64,000 nucleotides of DNA from positions 156,207 through 220,206 of the forward strand of contig NZ_CALBRW010000025.1 in assembly GCF_937927635.1 (NCBI RefSeq), given 5' to 3'. The DNA comes from an uncultured Microbacterium sp. Its GTDB lineage: Bacteria > Actinomycetota > Actinomycetes > Actinomycetales > Microbacteriaceae. The position numbers were made by a program, and so were the translations under genes. Positions 32,068-41,305 of this stretch are shown piece by piece (position 1 is the stretch's first letter; every line of letters begins with the position of its first letter). The notes beneath the pieces were generated by a model that worked only from the letters and a program-made list of their open reading frames with translations, ran no database searches and was not told the DNA's origin.

Positions 32068-34119
32068 ATGACCGAGGCCACGAACCCGCTGCTCTCCCCC
32101 TCCACGCTCCCGTACGGGCTGCCCGATTATGCGGCGATCCGCCCGGAGCACTACCTGCCGGCCTTCCACGCCGCGTTCGAGGAGCACCTGCGCGAGGTGC
32201 AGGCGATCACGATGGTGCGCTCGATGCCCACGTTCGAGAACACGCTGGTGGCACTGGAGCGCTCCGGCAGCATGCTGGAGCGCGTGGCGGCGGCGTTCTA
32301 CACGGTCGCGTCGGCCGATGCCACCGCGGAGATCCAGTCCATCGACGAGGAGCTGGCGCCCCTGATGTCGGCGCACCAGGATGCCATCCGGCTGGATTCG
32401 CAGCTGTACTGGCGGGTCTCGCAGGTGCACTCCCGGCTGGACGAGCTGGATCTGGGCGCCGAGGAGCGCTACCTCGTGCAGCGGCACTTCCGCGAGATGA
32501 CGCACGCCGGCGCGGCGCTGGACGATGCGGCCAAGGTCCGGCTCACCGAGCTCAATCAGCGGCTGTCGACGCTCAGCACCGCTTTCGAGAAGAACCTGCT
32601 GAACGACACCAACGAGCTCGCCGTGCTGTTCGACGACGCCGCGGAGCTCGACGGGCTCACATCCGGCGAGCTGAGCGCCACGGCTCGCGCCGCCGCCGAC
32701 CGCGGCGAGACCGGCAAGCACCTGGTGGGACTCACGCTGTTCAGCGGGCATCCGTACCTGGCGTCCCTCACCGTCCGCGAGAGCCGCCGACGCATCATGG
32801 CTGCATCCCTCTCCCGCGGCTCGCGCGGAAATCAGAACGACAACGGCGCCGTTCTGACCGAGATCGTGACACTGCGCGCTGAGCGCGCCGCCCTGCTGGG
32901 CTACCCCTCGCACGCCGCGTACATCACCGCCGATGAGACGGCGAAGACTCCGGATGCCGTCGAGCGGATGCTGCGCGAGCTGGCGGCACCCGCCGCGCGC
33001 AACGCCGAGCGCGAGCGCGCGGCGCTGCAGGAGATCATCGATGCCACCGAGGCCGAGCCGTTCCCGCTCGAGGCGCACGACTGGGCGTTCTACACCGAGA
33101 AGGTGCGCCAGGCCCGCTACGACATCGACACCGCGGCCCTCCGCCCGTGGTTCGAGGCCGAGCGCGTGCTGCACGACGGCGTATTCTTCGCGGCATCCCG
33201 TCTGTACGGCGTGACATTCACCGAGCGGACGGATCTGGTCGCGTATCACCCGGGCGCGCGCGTGTTCGAGGTGCACGACGCCGACGGCTCGCCCGTGGGC
33301 CTGTATGTGCTGGATCTGTACACCCGCGACTCCAAGCGCGGCGGCGCGTGGATGAACCCCATCGTCAGCCAGTCCGCACTGCGCGGCACGCTGCCCGTGG
33401 TGGTCAACAACCTCAACGTGGCGCAGCCAGGCGACGGCGAGCCCACCCTGCTGACGCTGGACGAGGTGACCACGCTCTTCCACGAGTTCGGGCACGCCCT
33501 GCATGGGCTGTTCGCGCGCGTGACCTACCCGCACTTCGCCGGCACCAACGTGTTCCGCGACTTCGTGGAGTTCCCCAGCCAGGTCAATGAGATGTGGATC
33601 CTGTGGAGCGAGGTGCTCGACAACTACGCCCGCCACGTCGAGACCGGCGAGCCGCTGGATGCCGCGATCGTGCAGCGCCTGCGCGACACGGAGGCGTTCG
33701 ACCAGGGCCACGCCACCAGCGAATACCTGGCGGCGTCGTGGCTGGACCAGGCCTGGCACCTCCTCGGCGCAGGCGACGAGCCCGGCGACGTGGCGGCGTT
33801 CGAGAAGACGGCGCTGGCCGACATCGGGCTGCTGAACCCCGTCGTGCCGACGCGCTACTCGTCGACGTACTTCGCGCACGTGTTCTCCGGCGGCTACAGC
33901 GCCGGCTACTACTCGTACATCTGGAGCGAGGTGCTCGACGCCGACACCGTGGAGTGGTTCCGCGAGAACGGCGGGCTGACCCGTGAGAACGGCGACCGCT
34001 TCCGCCGGCTCCTGCTGGGCGTCGGCGGCTCGAAGGACCCGCTGGAGGCCTACCGCGACTTCCGCGGCCGGGATGCCGAGATCGCGCCGCTGCTGAAGAG
34101 GCGCGGGTTGGATGCCTGA
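32068..34119 (+). CDS. dcp: M3 family peptidyl-dipeptidase (Dcp type)
   Basis: Cytoplasmic zinc metallopeptidase of the M3 family, 683 residues. The zinc motif HEFGHALHG begins at residue 472, and the third ligand Glu is in FVEFPSQVNEMW near residue 508. DLYTRDSKRGGAWMNP near 415 and YFAHVFSGGYSAGYYSYIWSEV near 600 are family signatures for dipeptide release. The ATG comes six bases after TAGGCT, which overlaps the lysR stop. An oligopeptidase A activity cannot be excluded. Confidence 0.95.
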   Translation: MTEATNPLLSPSTLPYGLPDYAAIRPEHYLPAFHAAFEEHLREVQAITMVRSMPTFENTLVALERSGSMLERVAAAFYTVASADATAEIQSIDEELAPLMSAHQDAIRLDSQLYWRVSQVHSRLDELDLGAEERYLVQRHFREMTHAGAALDDAAKVRLTELNQRLSTLSTAFEKNLLNDTNELAVLFDDAAELDGLTSGELSATARAAADRGETGKHLVGLTLFSGHPYLASLTVRESRRRIMAASLSRGSRGNQNDNGAVLTEIVTLRAERAALLGYPSHAAYITADETAKTPDAVERMLRELAAPAARNAERERAALQEIIDATEAEPFPLEAHDWAFYTEKVRQARYDIDTAALRPWFEAERVLHDGVFFAASRLYGVTFTERTDLVAYHPGARVFEVHDADGSPVGLYVLDLYTRDSKRGGAWMNPIVSQSALRGTLPVVVNNLNVAQPGDGEPTLLTLDEVTTLFHEFGHALHGLFARVTYPHFAGTNVFRDFVEFPSQVNEMWILWSEVLDNYARHVETGEPLDAAIVQRLRDTEAFDQGHATSEYLAASWLDQAWHLLGAGDEPGDVAAFEKTALADIGLLNPVVPTRYSSTYFAHVFSGGYSAGYYSYIWSEVLDADTVEWFRENGGLTRENGDRFRRLLLGVGGSKDPLEAYRDFRGRDAEIAPLLKRRGLDA

Positions 34120-34747
34120 GCCCTCCGAATTCGCGGAGACCCTCGGCGCCATCCGCGGTGCGTTCGATCGGCGCGCGGCGACCTACGACGAGGATGCGAT
34201 GCATCAGGCCGTGGCTCTCGAGGTCGCGGCGTTCGCCGATCTCGACGGCGTGCGCGATGTGCTGGACGTCGCGACCGGCACCGGCCTCGTGCTGCGCGCC
34301 CTGCACCAGCGGATGCCGGGGCTCCATCTGACGGGTGCGGACCTGTCGCCGGGGATGCTGGCCGCCGCGGCATCCGCTCTGCCGGAGGTGCGCTGGGTCG
34401 AGGCGGATGTCGCGGCACTCCCACTGCCGGATGCATCGATGGATCTCATCCTGTGCGTGACGGCGCTGCACATCATCCCCGACCTTCACGGGACCGTCGC
34501 GGAGTGGCATCGGATGCTGCGCCCCGGCGGGCGCGTGGTGACGGCGACCTTCCTGATGGGCGACGACCCGACCGTGCTGATCGATCAGCCCACGCCGGTG
34601 CGCCCGTACATCAGCGACTACACCGCGCTGAGGACACTCGAGGCGTACACGGCGACGTTCGCCTCGTCGGGCTTCGCCGTGACCCGGCACACGGTGTGGG
34701 CGGATGCCGTGGACACCGTGCTGGTCGCGGAGCTGACTGCGATCTGA
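34112..34747 (+). CDS. Class I SAM-dependent methyltransferase
   Basis: A 211-residue methyltransferase. Motif I is VLDVATGTGLVLRAL (about residues 49-63), followed by GADLSPGMLAAA and EADVAALPLPDASMDLILCVTALH, the Methyltransf_11 type layout. The motif LRPGGRVV lies near residue 137. Substrate unknown. The ATG overlaps the dcp stop by eight bases, so the two are co-translated. It ends seven bases before the convergent clpX. Confidence 0.92.
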   Translation: MPEPSEFAETLGAIRGAFDRRAATYDEDAMHQAVALEVAAFADLDGVRDVLDVATGTGLVLRALHQRMPGLHLTGADLSPGMLAAAASALPEVRWVEADVAALPLPDASMDLILCVTALHIIPDLHGTVAEWHRMLRPGGRVVTATFLMGDDPTVLIDQPTPVRPYISDYTALRTLEAYTATFASSGFAVTRHTVWADAVDTVLVAELTAI

Positions 34748-34753
34748 ACCCGC

Positions 34754-36022
34754 TCAGGCGCTCTTGCGCTTGCGGGCGAGCACCACGGTGGGCGGGGCGC
34801 CGTCCTCGACGGCGGCCTTGGTGACGACGACCTTCGTGACGTCCTCGGCGGACGGGATCTCGAACATGATGGGTCCGAGCACGTCCTCCAGGATGGCGCG
34901 CAGGCCGCGGGCGCCGGTCTTGCGCAGCACGGCCAGGTCGGCGATGGAGCGCAGCGCGTCGTCCTCGAACTCCAGCTGCACGCCGTCGATCTCGAACATG
35001 CGCTGGTACTGCTTGACCAGAGCGTTGCGCGGGCCGGTGAGGATGTCGATCAGAGCATCCTGGTCCAGCGGCGACACCGAGGTGACGACGGGCAGGCGAC
35101 CGATGAACTCGGGGATCAGGCCGAACTTGTGCAGGTCCTCCGGCAGCACCTCGCCGAACAGGTCGAGATCCTTGCCCGGGTCGTGCAGCGGAGCGCCGAA
35201 CCCGACGCCGTGCTTGCCGACGCGGGCGGAGATGATGTCCTCCAGGCCCGCGAACGCGCCTGCCACGATGAACAGCACGTTCGTGGTGTCGATCTGCAGG
35301 AACTCCTGGTGCGGATGCTTGCGCCCGCCCTGCGGCGGCACGGATGCGACGGTGCCCTCGAGGATCTTCAGCAGCGCCTGCTGCACGCCCTCGCCCGACA
35401 CGTCGCGGGTGATGGACGGGTTCTCGGCCTTGCGGGCGATCTTGTCGATCTCGTCGATGTAGATGATGCCGGTCTCGGCGCGCTTGACGTCGTAGTCGGC
35501 GGCCTGCAGCAGCTTGAGCAGGATGTTCTCGACGTCCTCGCCCACGTAGCCCGCCTCGGTGAGGGCGGTGGCGTCGGCGACGGCGAACGGCACGTTCAGC
35601 CGCTTGGCGAGGGTCTGGGCGAGGTAGGTCTTGCCGCAGCCGGTGGGGCCGAGCATGAGGATGTTGCTCTTCGCGACCTCGACCTCCTCGGCCTTCTGCT
35701 CGGCGGTCTGCAGAGTGCCGCGGGCGCGCACGCGCTTGTAGTGGTTGTACACGGCGACGGCCAGCGAGCGCTTGGCCAGCTCCTGCCCCACCACGTACTC
35801 CTCGAGGAAGGAGTAGATCTCGCGCGGCTTGGGCAGATCGAACTCGGCGACCGGACCGGTGCCGGCCTCGGCCATCCGCTCCTCGATGATCTCGTTGCAC
35901 AGCTCGACGCACTCATCGCAGATGTACACGCCAGGTCCGGCGATCAGCTGCTGCACCTGCTTCTGACTCTTTCCGCAGAAAGAGCATTTGAACAGGTCGG
36001 CACTCTCACCGATGCGTGTCAT
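34754..36022 (-). CDS. clpX: ClpX, ATP-dependent Clp protease unfoldase subunit
   Basis: AAA+ unfoldase feeding proteins to ClpP. The 422-residue protein starts with the C4 zinc domain (CSFCGKS near residue 13 and CDECVELC near 36). Walker A LGPTGCGKTYLAQ (near 120), Walker B IIYIDEIDKI (near 183) and the RIPPxPP-free C-terminal small domain follow. The IGF-type loop for ClpP docking is seen as KFGLIPEFIGRLP. It is monocistronic here, several kb from clpP1-clpP2, although they act together. Confidence 0.97.
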   Translation of the reverse strand: MTRIGESADLFKCSFCGKSQKQVQQLIAGPGVYICDECVELCNEIIEERMAEAGTGPVAEFDLPKPREIYSFLEEYVVGQELAKRSLAVAVYNHYKRVRARGTLQTAEQKAEEVEVAKSNILMLGPTGCGKTYLAQTLAKRLNVPFAVADATALTEAGYVGEDVENILLKLLQAADYDVKRAETGIIYIDEIDKIARKAENPSITRDVSGEGVQQALLKILEGTVASVPPQGGRKHPHQEFLQIDTTNVLFIVAGAFAGLEDIISARVGKHGVGFGAPLHDPGKDLDLFGEVLPEDLHKFGLIPEFIGRLPVVTSVSPLDQDALIDILTGPRNALVKQYQRMFEIDGVQLEFEDDALRSIADLAVLRKTGARGLRAILEDVLGPIMFEIPSAEDVTKVVVTKAAVEDGAPPTVVLARKRKSA

Positions 36023-36122
36023 GCGCGTCCTCCTCGAAGCCGTGGATCAGGCGGGGGCCTGATGCCGCCTTTCGAGCCTAACCGCATGCACCGACACCCG
36101 GCCGCATTGGCGCGCATGCGAA

Positions 36123-36155
36123 GGGCCCGGGTCCGCCGACAGCGGAACCGGGCCC
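36123..36155 (-). terminator. Hairpin terminator of the deoC operon
   Basis: GGGCCCGGGTCCGC and GCGGAACCGGGCCC pair with one mismatch over a five-base loop, 14 bases past the last gene of the operon. No U-tract. Confidence 0.75.
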
Positions 36156-36168
36156 ACGGCGCCTCGGG

Positions 36169-37020
36169 TCAGACCATGCTCTTCGTGTGCCACACGGTCT
36201 TCGTCTCGGTGAACGCGGTGATGCGGTCCAGACTCTGCTCCACCTCGCCGGGGCGCAGCACGCGCTTGAGGGTGTCGGCGGCGGCGATCTCCAGGTCGAC
36301 CCAGTCCAGGTCGCCCGCGCCGGCGAGATCCAGCGCGTTGACGTCGGCGTGCGACGCCAGCCACGGCGTGATCTCCGCGGGGAAGCCGGTGAGCACGTTC
36401 ACCACTCCGCCGGGCACGTCGCTGGTGGCCAGCACCTCGGCGAGGCTGATGGCGGAGAGCGGATGCCGCTGGCTGGCGATCACGACCACCGTGTTGCCGG
36501 TCACCAGCGCCGGCGCCATGACCGACACCAGGCCCAGCAGCGCGGAGTCCTGCGGCGCGACGATGGCCACGACGCCGGTGGGCTCGGGCACCGAGATATT
36601 GAAGTACGGGCCCGCGACGGGGTTGGCGTTGCCGGCGAACTGCGCGTACTTGTCGCACCAGCCCGCGTACCAGACCCACATGTCGATGGCGGCGTCGACC
36701 TGCGCGCCGGCGACGGCGGCCGACACGCCCTCCTGGTCGACGATCTCATCGACGAACTGGGCCCGGCGGCCCTCGAGGATCTCCGCGACGCGGTACAGCA
36801 CCTGCCCGCGGTTGTACGCGGTGGCGCCCGACCAGCCCTTCACGGCCGCGCGGGCCGCGACGACGGCATCCCGAGCATCCTTCCTCGACGCCTTCGCGGC
36901 GTTGGCGAGGAAGGCGCCCTTCTTCGAGACCACCTCGTAGGTGCGACCGGATTCGCTGCGGGGGAACTTTCCGCCGATCGCGAGCTTGTAGGTCTTGGGA
37001 ATCGTCAACCGCGCGCTCAT
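36169..37020 (-). CDS. Truncated aldehyde dehydrogenase homologue lacking catalytic residues
   Basis: A 283-residue protein resembling only the N-terminal, nucleotide-binding part of an about 480-residue aldehyde dehydrogenase. Where the full-length neighbour has PWNFPLL the protein has PQDSALL, so the oxyanion-hole Asn is gone. Where that one has LKPAE it has IASQR, so the cofactor Lys is gone. The segment that would hold the general-base Glu (LELGG) and catalytic Cys is missing. The reading frame is intact and starts by ATGA overlap with the full-length gene. It is probably a regulatory or structural partner rather than an enzyme; a decaying paralogue is the alternative. Confidence 0.82.
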   Translation of the reverse strand: MSARLTIPKTYKLAIGGKFPRSESGRTYEVVSKKGAFLANAAKASRKDARDAVVAARAAVKGWSGATAYNRGQVLYRVAEILEGRRAQFVDEIVDQEGVSAAVAGAQVDAAIDMWVWYAGWCDKYAQFAGNANPVAGPYFNISVPEPTGVVAIVAPQDSALLGLVSVMAPALVTGNTVVVIASQRHPLSAISLAEVLATSDVPGGVVNVLTGFPAEITPWLASHADVNALDLAGAGDLDWVDLEIAAADTLKRVLRPGEVEQSLDRITAFTETKTVWHTKSMV

Positions 37021-38549
37021 GCTGCGGCTCCCTTCTTGGCGGGCTTGGTGGGCTTGGACGCCTTGGCGGAGACGGCCCTGGTCTGCTTCGCGGTGATCGC
37101 CCGGGTCGAGGACGCGCCGCTCTTCAGGTACGCGGTCAGACCGTGGCGGCCGCCCTCGCGCCCGTAGCCGGACTCCTTGTAGCCGCCGAAGGGGCTGGAC
37201 GGGTCGAAGCGGTTGAACGTGTTGGCCCACACCACGCCCGCGCGCAGCCGGTCGGCGACGGCCAGGATGCGCGATCCCTTGTCGCTCCAGATGCCGGCCG
37301 ACAGCCCGTACGGGGTGTTGTTGGCCTTGGCGATGGCCTCGGCGGGCGTGCGGAAGGTCAGCACCGAGAGCACCGGTCCGAAGATCTCGTCCCGGGCGAT
37401 GCGGCTGGAGGCCTCGACGCCAGTGAAGATGGTCGGCGCGAACCAGAAGCCCTTGTCCGGCAGCGCGCAGTCGGCGGTCCAGCGCTCGGCGCCCTCGGCC
37501 TCGCCGATGTCGCTGAGCTCGCGGATGCGGGCCAGCTGGGCGGCGGAGTTGATGGCGCCGATATCGGTGTTCTTGTCCAGCGGGTCGCCAAGGCGCAGCG
37601 TGGACAGGCGGTGCTTGAGCCGGTCGACGACCTCGTCGTGGATCGACTCCTGCACCAGCAGGCGGCTGCCTGCGCAGCACACGTGCCCCTGGTTGAAGAA
37701 GATGCCGTTGACGATGCCCTCGACGGCCTGGTCGATGGGCGCGTCGTCGAACACGATGTTGGCGGCCTTGCCGCCCAGCTCCAGCGTGACGCGCTTGTCG
37801 GTGCCGGCGATGGCCCTGGCGATGTCGCGGCCGACGGCCGTGGAGCCAGTGAAGGCGATCTTGTCCACGTCGGGGTGGCGCACCAGCGTGGCGCCGGGGG
37901 CTCCGGCACCGGTGATGATGTTCACGACGCCGGCGGGCAGGTCCGCCTGCTGCAGGATCTCCGCGAAGATCAGCGCGGTCAGCGGGGTGGTCTCGGCGGG
38001 CTTGAGCACCACGGTGTTGCCCGCGGCGAGGGCCGGGGCCAGCTTCCAGGCCAGCATGAGCAGCGGGAAGTTCCACGGGATGATCTGGCCCGCCACGCCC
38101 AGCGAGCGCGGGTCGGCGCCGAGGCCGGCGTAGTCCAGCTTGTCGGCCCAGCCGCCGTAGTAGAAGAACCAGGCCGCCACCAGCGGCACGTCCACGTCGC
38201 GGCTCTCCTTGATGGGCTTGCCGTTGTCCAGGCTCTCGGCCACGGCCAGCTCGCGGGCGCGCTCCTGCACGAGGCGCGCGATGCGGAACAGGTACTTGCC
38301 GCGGTCGCGGCCGCTCATCTTCGACCAGACGCGGTCGTACGCGCGGCGCGCCGCGGCGACCGCGCGGTCGACGTCCTCATCCGAGGCCGAGGAGATCTCG
38401 GCGATGCGGCTCTCGTCGGCAGGTGAGATGGTGTGGAAGGACGGGCCGGAGCCGTCGACGAACTCGCCGTCGATGAACAGCCCGTAGCTCTCCTTCAGAT
38501 TCAGGATCGCCTTTGACTCCGGCGCGGGAGCGTATTCCAGGAATGACAT
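37017..38549 (-). CDS. NAD(P)-dependent aldehyde dehydrogenase
   Basis: A 510-residue aldehyde dehydrogenase. IIPWNFPLLMLAWK near residue 155, VVLKPAETTP near 180, LELGGKAANIV near 255 with the base Glu, and the catalytic Cys in NQGHVCCAGSRL near 290 are all present. The last 30 residues are a Lys/Ala/Pro-rich tail (AKASKPTKPAKKG) that the family does not normally have. Directly after deoC it probably oxidises the acetaldehyde that DeoC releases to acetate. Confidence 0.95.
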   Translation of the reverse strand: MSFLEYAPAPESKAILNLKESYGLFIDGEFVDGSGPSFHTISPADESRIAEISSASDEDVDRAVAAARRAYDRVWSKMSGRDRGKYLFRIARLVQERARELAVAESLDNGKPIKESRDVDVPLVAAWFFYYGGWADKLDYAGLGADPRSLGVAGQIIPWNFPLLMLAWKLAPALAAGNTVVLKPAETTPLTALIFAEILQQADLPAGVVNIITGAGAPGATLVRHPDVDKIAFTGSTAVGRDIARAIAGTDKRVTLELGGKAANIVFDDAPIDQAVEGIVNGIFFNQGHVCCAGSRLLVQESIHDEVVDRLKHRLSTLRLGDPLDKNTDIGAINSAAQLARIRELSDIGEAEGAERWTADCALPDKGFWFAPTIFTGVEASSRIARDEIFGPVLSVLTFRTPAEAIAKANNTPYGLSAGIWSDKGSRILAVADRLRAGVVWANTFNRFDPSSPFGGYKESGYGREGGRHGLTAYLKSGASSTRAITAKQTRAVSAKASKPTKPAKKGAAA

Positions 38550-38558
38550 GTCTCGTCC

Positions 38559-39560
38559 TCAGTCGATGGTCACGTAGTCGGCACCGGAGTAGTGACCGGT
38601 GGTGATCTTCTGGCGCTGCAGCAGCACGTCGTTGAGCAGGCTCGACGCGCCGAAGCGGAACAGGTGCGGCTGCAGCCACTGCTCGCCGGCGGTCTCGGCG
38701 ACCGTGACGAGGTACTTGATGGCGTCCTTCGACGAGCGGATGCCGCCGGCGGGCTTCACGCCGATCCTCTCCCCCGTGGCGCGGTACCAGTCGCGGACGG
38801 TCTCGAGCATGAGCAGCGTGGTGGGCAGCGTGGCCGCGGGCTGCACCTTGCCGGTGGACGTCTTGATGAAGTCGCCGCCGGCCAGGATGGACAGCCACGA
38901 GGCGCGCTTGATGTTGTCGTAGGTGTTCAGCTCGCCGGTCTCCATGATGACCTTGAGCGCGGCGTACGTGCCGTCCGCGCGGCGGCACGCCTCCTTGACC
39001 CGGGCGATCTGGTCGAACACGAACCCGTAGCGTCCCTCCAGGAACGCCCCGCGGTCGATGACCATGTCGATCTCGTCCGCGCCGGCGGCCACGGCATCCG
39101 CGGTGTCGGCCAGCTTGACCTCGATCGACGCCCGGCCGGACGGGAAGGCCGTCGCGACGGCGGCGACGTGGATGCCTCCGTCGTCGGGGTCGCCGTGCGC
39201 GGATCCGAGCGCCTCGATGGCGTGCGGCACCATGTCGCCGTACACGCACACCGCGGCCACCCGCGGGGTGCTCGGGTCGGCGGCATCCGGGGTCTTCGCC
39301 TTGGCCACCAGCGAACGCACCTTGCCCGCGGTGTCGGCGCCCTCGAGCGTGGTCAGGTCGATCAGCGAGATGACCTTGTCCAGCGCCCACGCCTTCGAGG
39401 TGGTCTTGATCGAGCGCGTGCCGAGGGCCGCCGCGCGCTGCTCCAGGCCCACCGCGTCCACGCCGGGCAGGCCGTGCAGGAAGCGGCGCAGGGTGGCGTC
39501 GTCGGGTTCACCGCCCAGCACGTCGACAGCCGTGCGACGGCTCAGTTCTGTGGTGGTCAC
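38559..39560 (-). CDS. deoC: Deoxyribose-phosphate aldolase (GTG start)
   Basis: Cleaves 2-deoxyribose 5-phosphate into glyceraldehyde 3-phosphate and acetaldehyde. At 333 residues it is the long (class II-like) form compared with the about 220-residue short form. The Schiff-base Lys lies in DFIKTSTGK near residue 227; the partner Lys is in GVKPAGGIRS near 264. The GTG start overlaps the regulator stop (GTGA). It begins the catabolic part of the operon. Confidence 0.96.
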   Translation of the reverse strand: MTTTELSRRTAVDVLGGEPDDATLRRFLHGLPGVDAVGLEQRAAALGTRSIKTTSKAWALDKVISLIDLTTLEGADTAGKVRSLVAKAKTPDAADPSTPRVAAVCVYGDMVPHAIEALGSAHGDPDDGGIHVAAVATAFPSGRASIEVKLADTADAVAAGADEIDMVIDRGAFLEGRYGFVFDQIARVKEACRRADGTYAALKVIMETGELNTYDNIKRASWLSILAGGDFIKTSTGKVQPAATLPTTLLMLETVRDWYRATGERIGVKPAGGIRSSKDAIKYLVTVAETAGEQWLQPHLFRFGASSLLNDVLLQRQKITTGHYSGADYVTID

Positions 39561-40492
39561 ATCTCCTCCAAGAGTGCTTGTGCTGTGGATTCATCGGTCA
39601 CCAGGACGGTGCACAGTCCGTTGCCGACGACTGTACGCGCGATGTCGTGCTTGGCGGCGCCCGCGGTGACGAAGATGGATCGGGGCGCGGAGCGCACCCG
39701 CTCGAGGCTCACGCCGACGGTCCGCGCGTCCAGCTGCGGGTCGACGATGTTGCCGTCGGCGTCGATGTAGCGGCCCAGCAGATCTCCGACGGCGCCGCGT
39801 CGGGCGAGCTCGTCGATGTCCGCTGCGGTCAGGTAGCCGTTCTCGACATGAGCGGATGCCGCGTCGCACGGCCCCGCGGTGAACAGGAACGTACCGGCGT
39901 GCGACGCCTCATCGAGGATGGCGGCGACCGTGCGGTCCGCCTCGATGGCCCGCTTGGTCTCCACACGCTCGAGGATGGCGGGGCTGGGCAGCAGCACGGC
40001 CTGGCCCTCGCCGCGCTGCGCGATGGTGGCGGCGACGGATGCCGCGCCTCCCGAGCGCCGGTTCAGGCTCACTCCCCCGTTGGCCTGCACGACGGTGACG
40101 CCGTGCGCCCATCCCTCGGGCAGCGCCTCGGCGATGGCGGTGAGCGTGCGTCCCCAGCTGACGGCCAGTGTGCGCGGCACGGGGCGCAGGGCTGTCAGCA
40201 TGTCGGCGGCGGCGCGGGCGACGCGCTCCAGCACGGCGCCGGGCTCGTCGGGTGCGGGGACGACCACGGCATCCTTCAGTCCGAATCGCTCCACGAGTGC
40301 GCGTTCGGCACCCAGCCGACGGGCGCGGGGATGCACGATCTCGATGCGCACGATGCCGCGCTCGCGGGCCTGCACGAGCAGCCGGCCCACCTTCCAGCGC
40401 GAGATGCCGAGGAGGGCGCCGATCTCGTCCTGCGTCTTGTCCTCGTCGTACGAGAGCTCGGCCACGCGCACCATGAGCAGTTCGTCGTCCAC
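39557..40492 (-). CDS. SorC/DeoR-type sugar-binding transcriptional regulator
   Basis: A 311-residue regulator. The N-terminal HTH (YDEDKTQDEIGALLGISRWKVGRLLVQARERGIV, about residues 14-48) is followed by a phosphosugar isomerase-like effector domain, the SorC architecture of B. subtilis DeoR. The GTG start has a strong ribosome site, GGAAGGAGG. Being the first gene of the deoC operon it probably senses deoxyribose 5-phosphate and autoregulates. Confidence 0.92.
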   Translation of the reverse strand: MDDELLMVRVAELSYDEDKTQDEIGALLGISRWKVGRLLVQARERGIVRIEIVHPRARRLGAERALVERFGLKDAVVVPAPDEPGAVLERVARAAADMLTALRPVPRTLAVSWGRTLTAIAEALPEGWAHGVTVVQANGGVSLNRRSGGAASVAATIAQRGEGQAVLLPSPAILERVETKRAIEADRTVAAILDEASHAGTFLFTAGPCDAASAHVENGYLTAADIDELARRGAVGDLLGRYIDADGNIVDPQLDARTVGVSLERVRSAPRSIFVTAGAAKHDIARTVVGNGLCTVLVTDESTAQALLEEM

Positions 40493-40546
40493 GGCATCCT
40501 CCTTCCGCCTCCAGCTTAGGAGGGTACCGACGCACGCGCACTGTTC

Positions 40547-40560
40547 TGCTCAGATGAGCA
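40547..40560. promoter_or_regulatory. Candidate operator of the deoC operon
   Basis: TGCTCA-ga-TGAGCA, a perfect 6-bp palindrome with a two-base centre, 54 bases upstream of the regulator start codon. Position fits autoregulation by the SorC-type protein. Confidence 0.5.
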
Positions 40561-40606
40561 TTCGGATGCCGACGTCCTGCGCATCCGTTGCCCGTTGAAC
40601 GCAGAA

Positions 40607-40635
40607 GAGCGGCCCGGCGTGGTGCCGGGCCGCTC
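40607..40635 (-). terminator. Hairpin terminator of clpP1-clpP2
   Basis: GAGCGGCCCGGC and GCCGGGCCGCTC are perfect 12-bp arms around a five-base loop, 17 bases past the clpP2 stop. Confidence 0.85.
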
Positions 40636-40651
40636 CTGCGAGACGGGTGTC

Positions 40652-41293
40652 TCAGGCGCGCTTGCGCGAGCTGAGCACCTGGTCGACGATGCCGTACTCC
40701 TTGGCCTGCTCGGCCGAGAGGATGTTGTCGCGGTCGATGTCGCGGTTCACCTGCTCGACGGGCTTGCCGGTGTGGCGAGCCATGGTCTCCTCGAGCCAGG
40801 TGCGCATCCGCAGGATCTCCTTGGCCTGGATCTCGATGTCGGATGCCTGGCCCTGACCGGCCTCGCCCATCGCCGGCTGGTGCATGAGCACGCGGGCGTT
40901 GGGGAGGGCGAGGCGCTTGCCGGGGGCGCCGGCGGCCAGCAGCACGGAAGCTGCGGATGCCGCCTGGCCGAGCACGACGGTCTGGATCTGCGGTGCCACG
41001 TACTGCATGGTGTCGTAGATGGCCGTCATGGCGGTGAACGAGCCGCCGGGCGAGTTGATGTACATGGTGATGTCGCGCTCGGAGTCCTGGCTCTCCAGGA
41101 CCAGCAGCTGCGCCATCACGTCATCGGCCGAGGCGTCGTCGACCTGCACGCCGAGGAAGATCACGCGGTCCTCGAACAGCTTGTTGTACGGGTCCTGGCG
41201 CTTGAAGCCGTAGGCGGTGCGCTCCTCGAACTGCGGGAGCACGTAGCGGCTGGAGGGGAGGGTGCCGGCGGAGCGGAACGTGGGTGTGTACAT
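40652..41293 (-). CDS. clpP2: ATP-dependent Clp protease proteolytic subunit 2
   Basis: Serine protease subunit, 213 residues. Catalytic Ser in GQAASAASVLLAAG (near residue 110), His in VLMHQPAMG (near 135) and Asp in RDIDRDNILS (near 185). AASAAS around the Ser and GQGQASDIEIQAKEI resemble actinobacterial ClpP2, which forms a mixed 14-mer with ClpP1. The N-terminal 30 residues may be processed. It follows clpP1 by 12 bases with AAGGAA as ribosome site. Confidence 0.95.
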   Translation of the reverse strand: MYTPTFRSAGTLPSSRYVLPQFEERTAYGFKRQDPYNKLFEDRVIFLGVQVDDASADDVMAQLLVLESQDSERDITMYINSPGGSFTAMTAIYDTMQYVAPQIQTVVLGQAASAASVLLAAGAPGKRLALPNARVLMHQPAMGEAGQGQASDIEIQAKEILRMRTWLEETMARHTGKPVEQVNRDIDRDNILSAEQAKEYGIVDQVLSSRKRA

Positions 41294-41305
41294 GTGTCGT
41301 GTTCC

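Noticed and set aside
31102..34152. A 1016-codon minus-strand frame over the LysR gene and dcp
   Set aside because: Spans two real genes with clear motifs (HTH and HEFGH) on the plus strand.
36169..38549. The two aldehyde dehydrogenase frames as one frameshifted gene
   Set aside because: The full-length protein is complete on its own, and the short one repeats the N-terminal region rather than continuing it.
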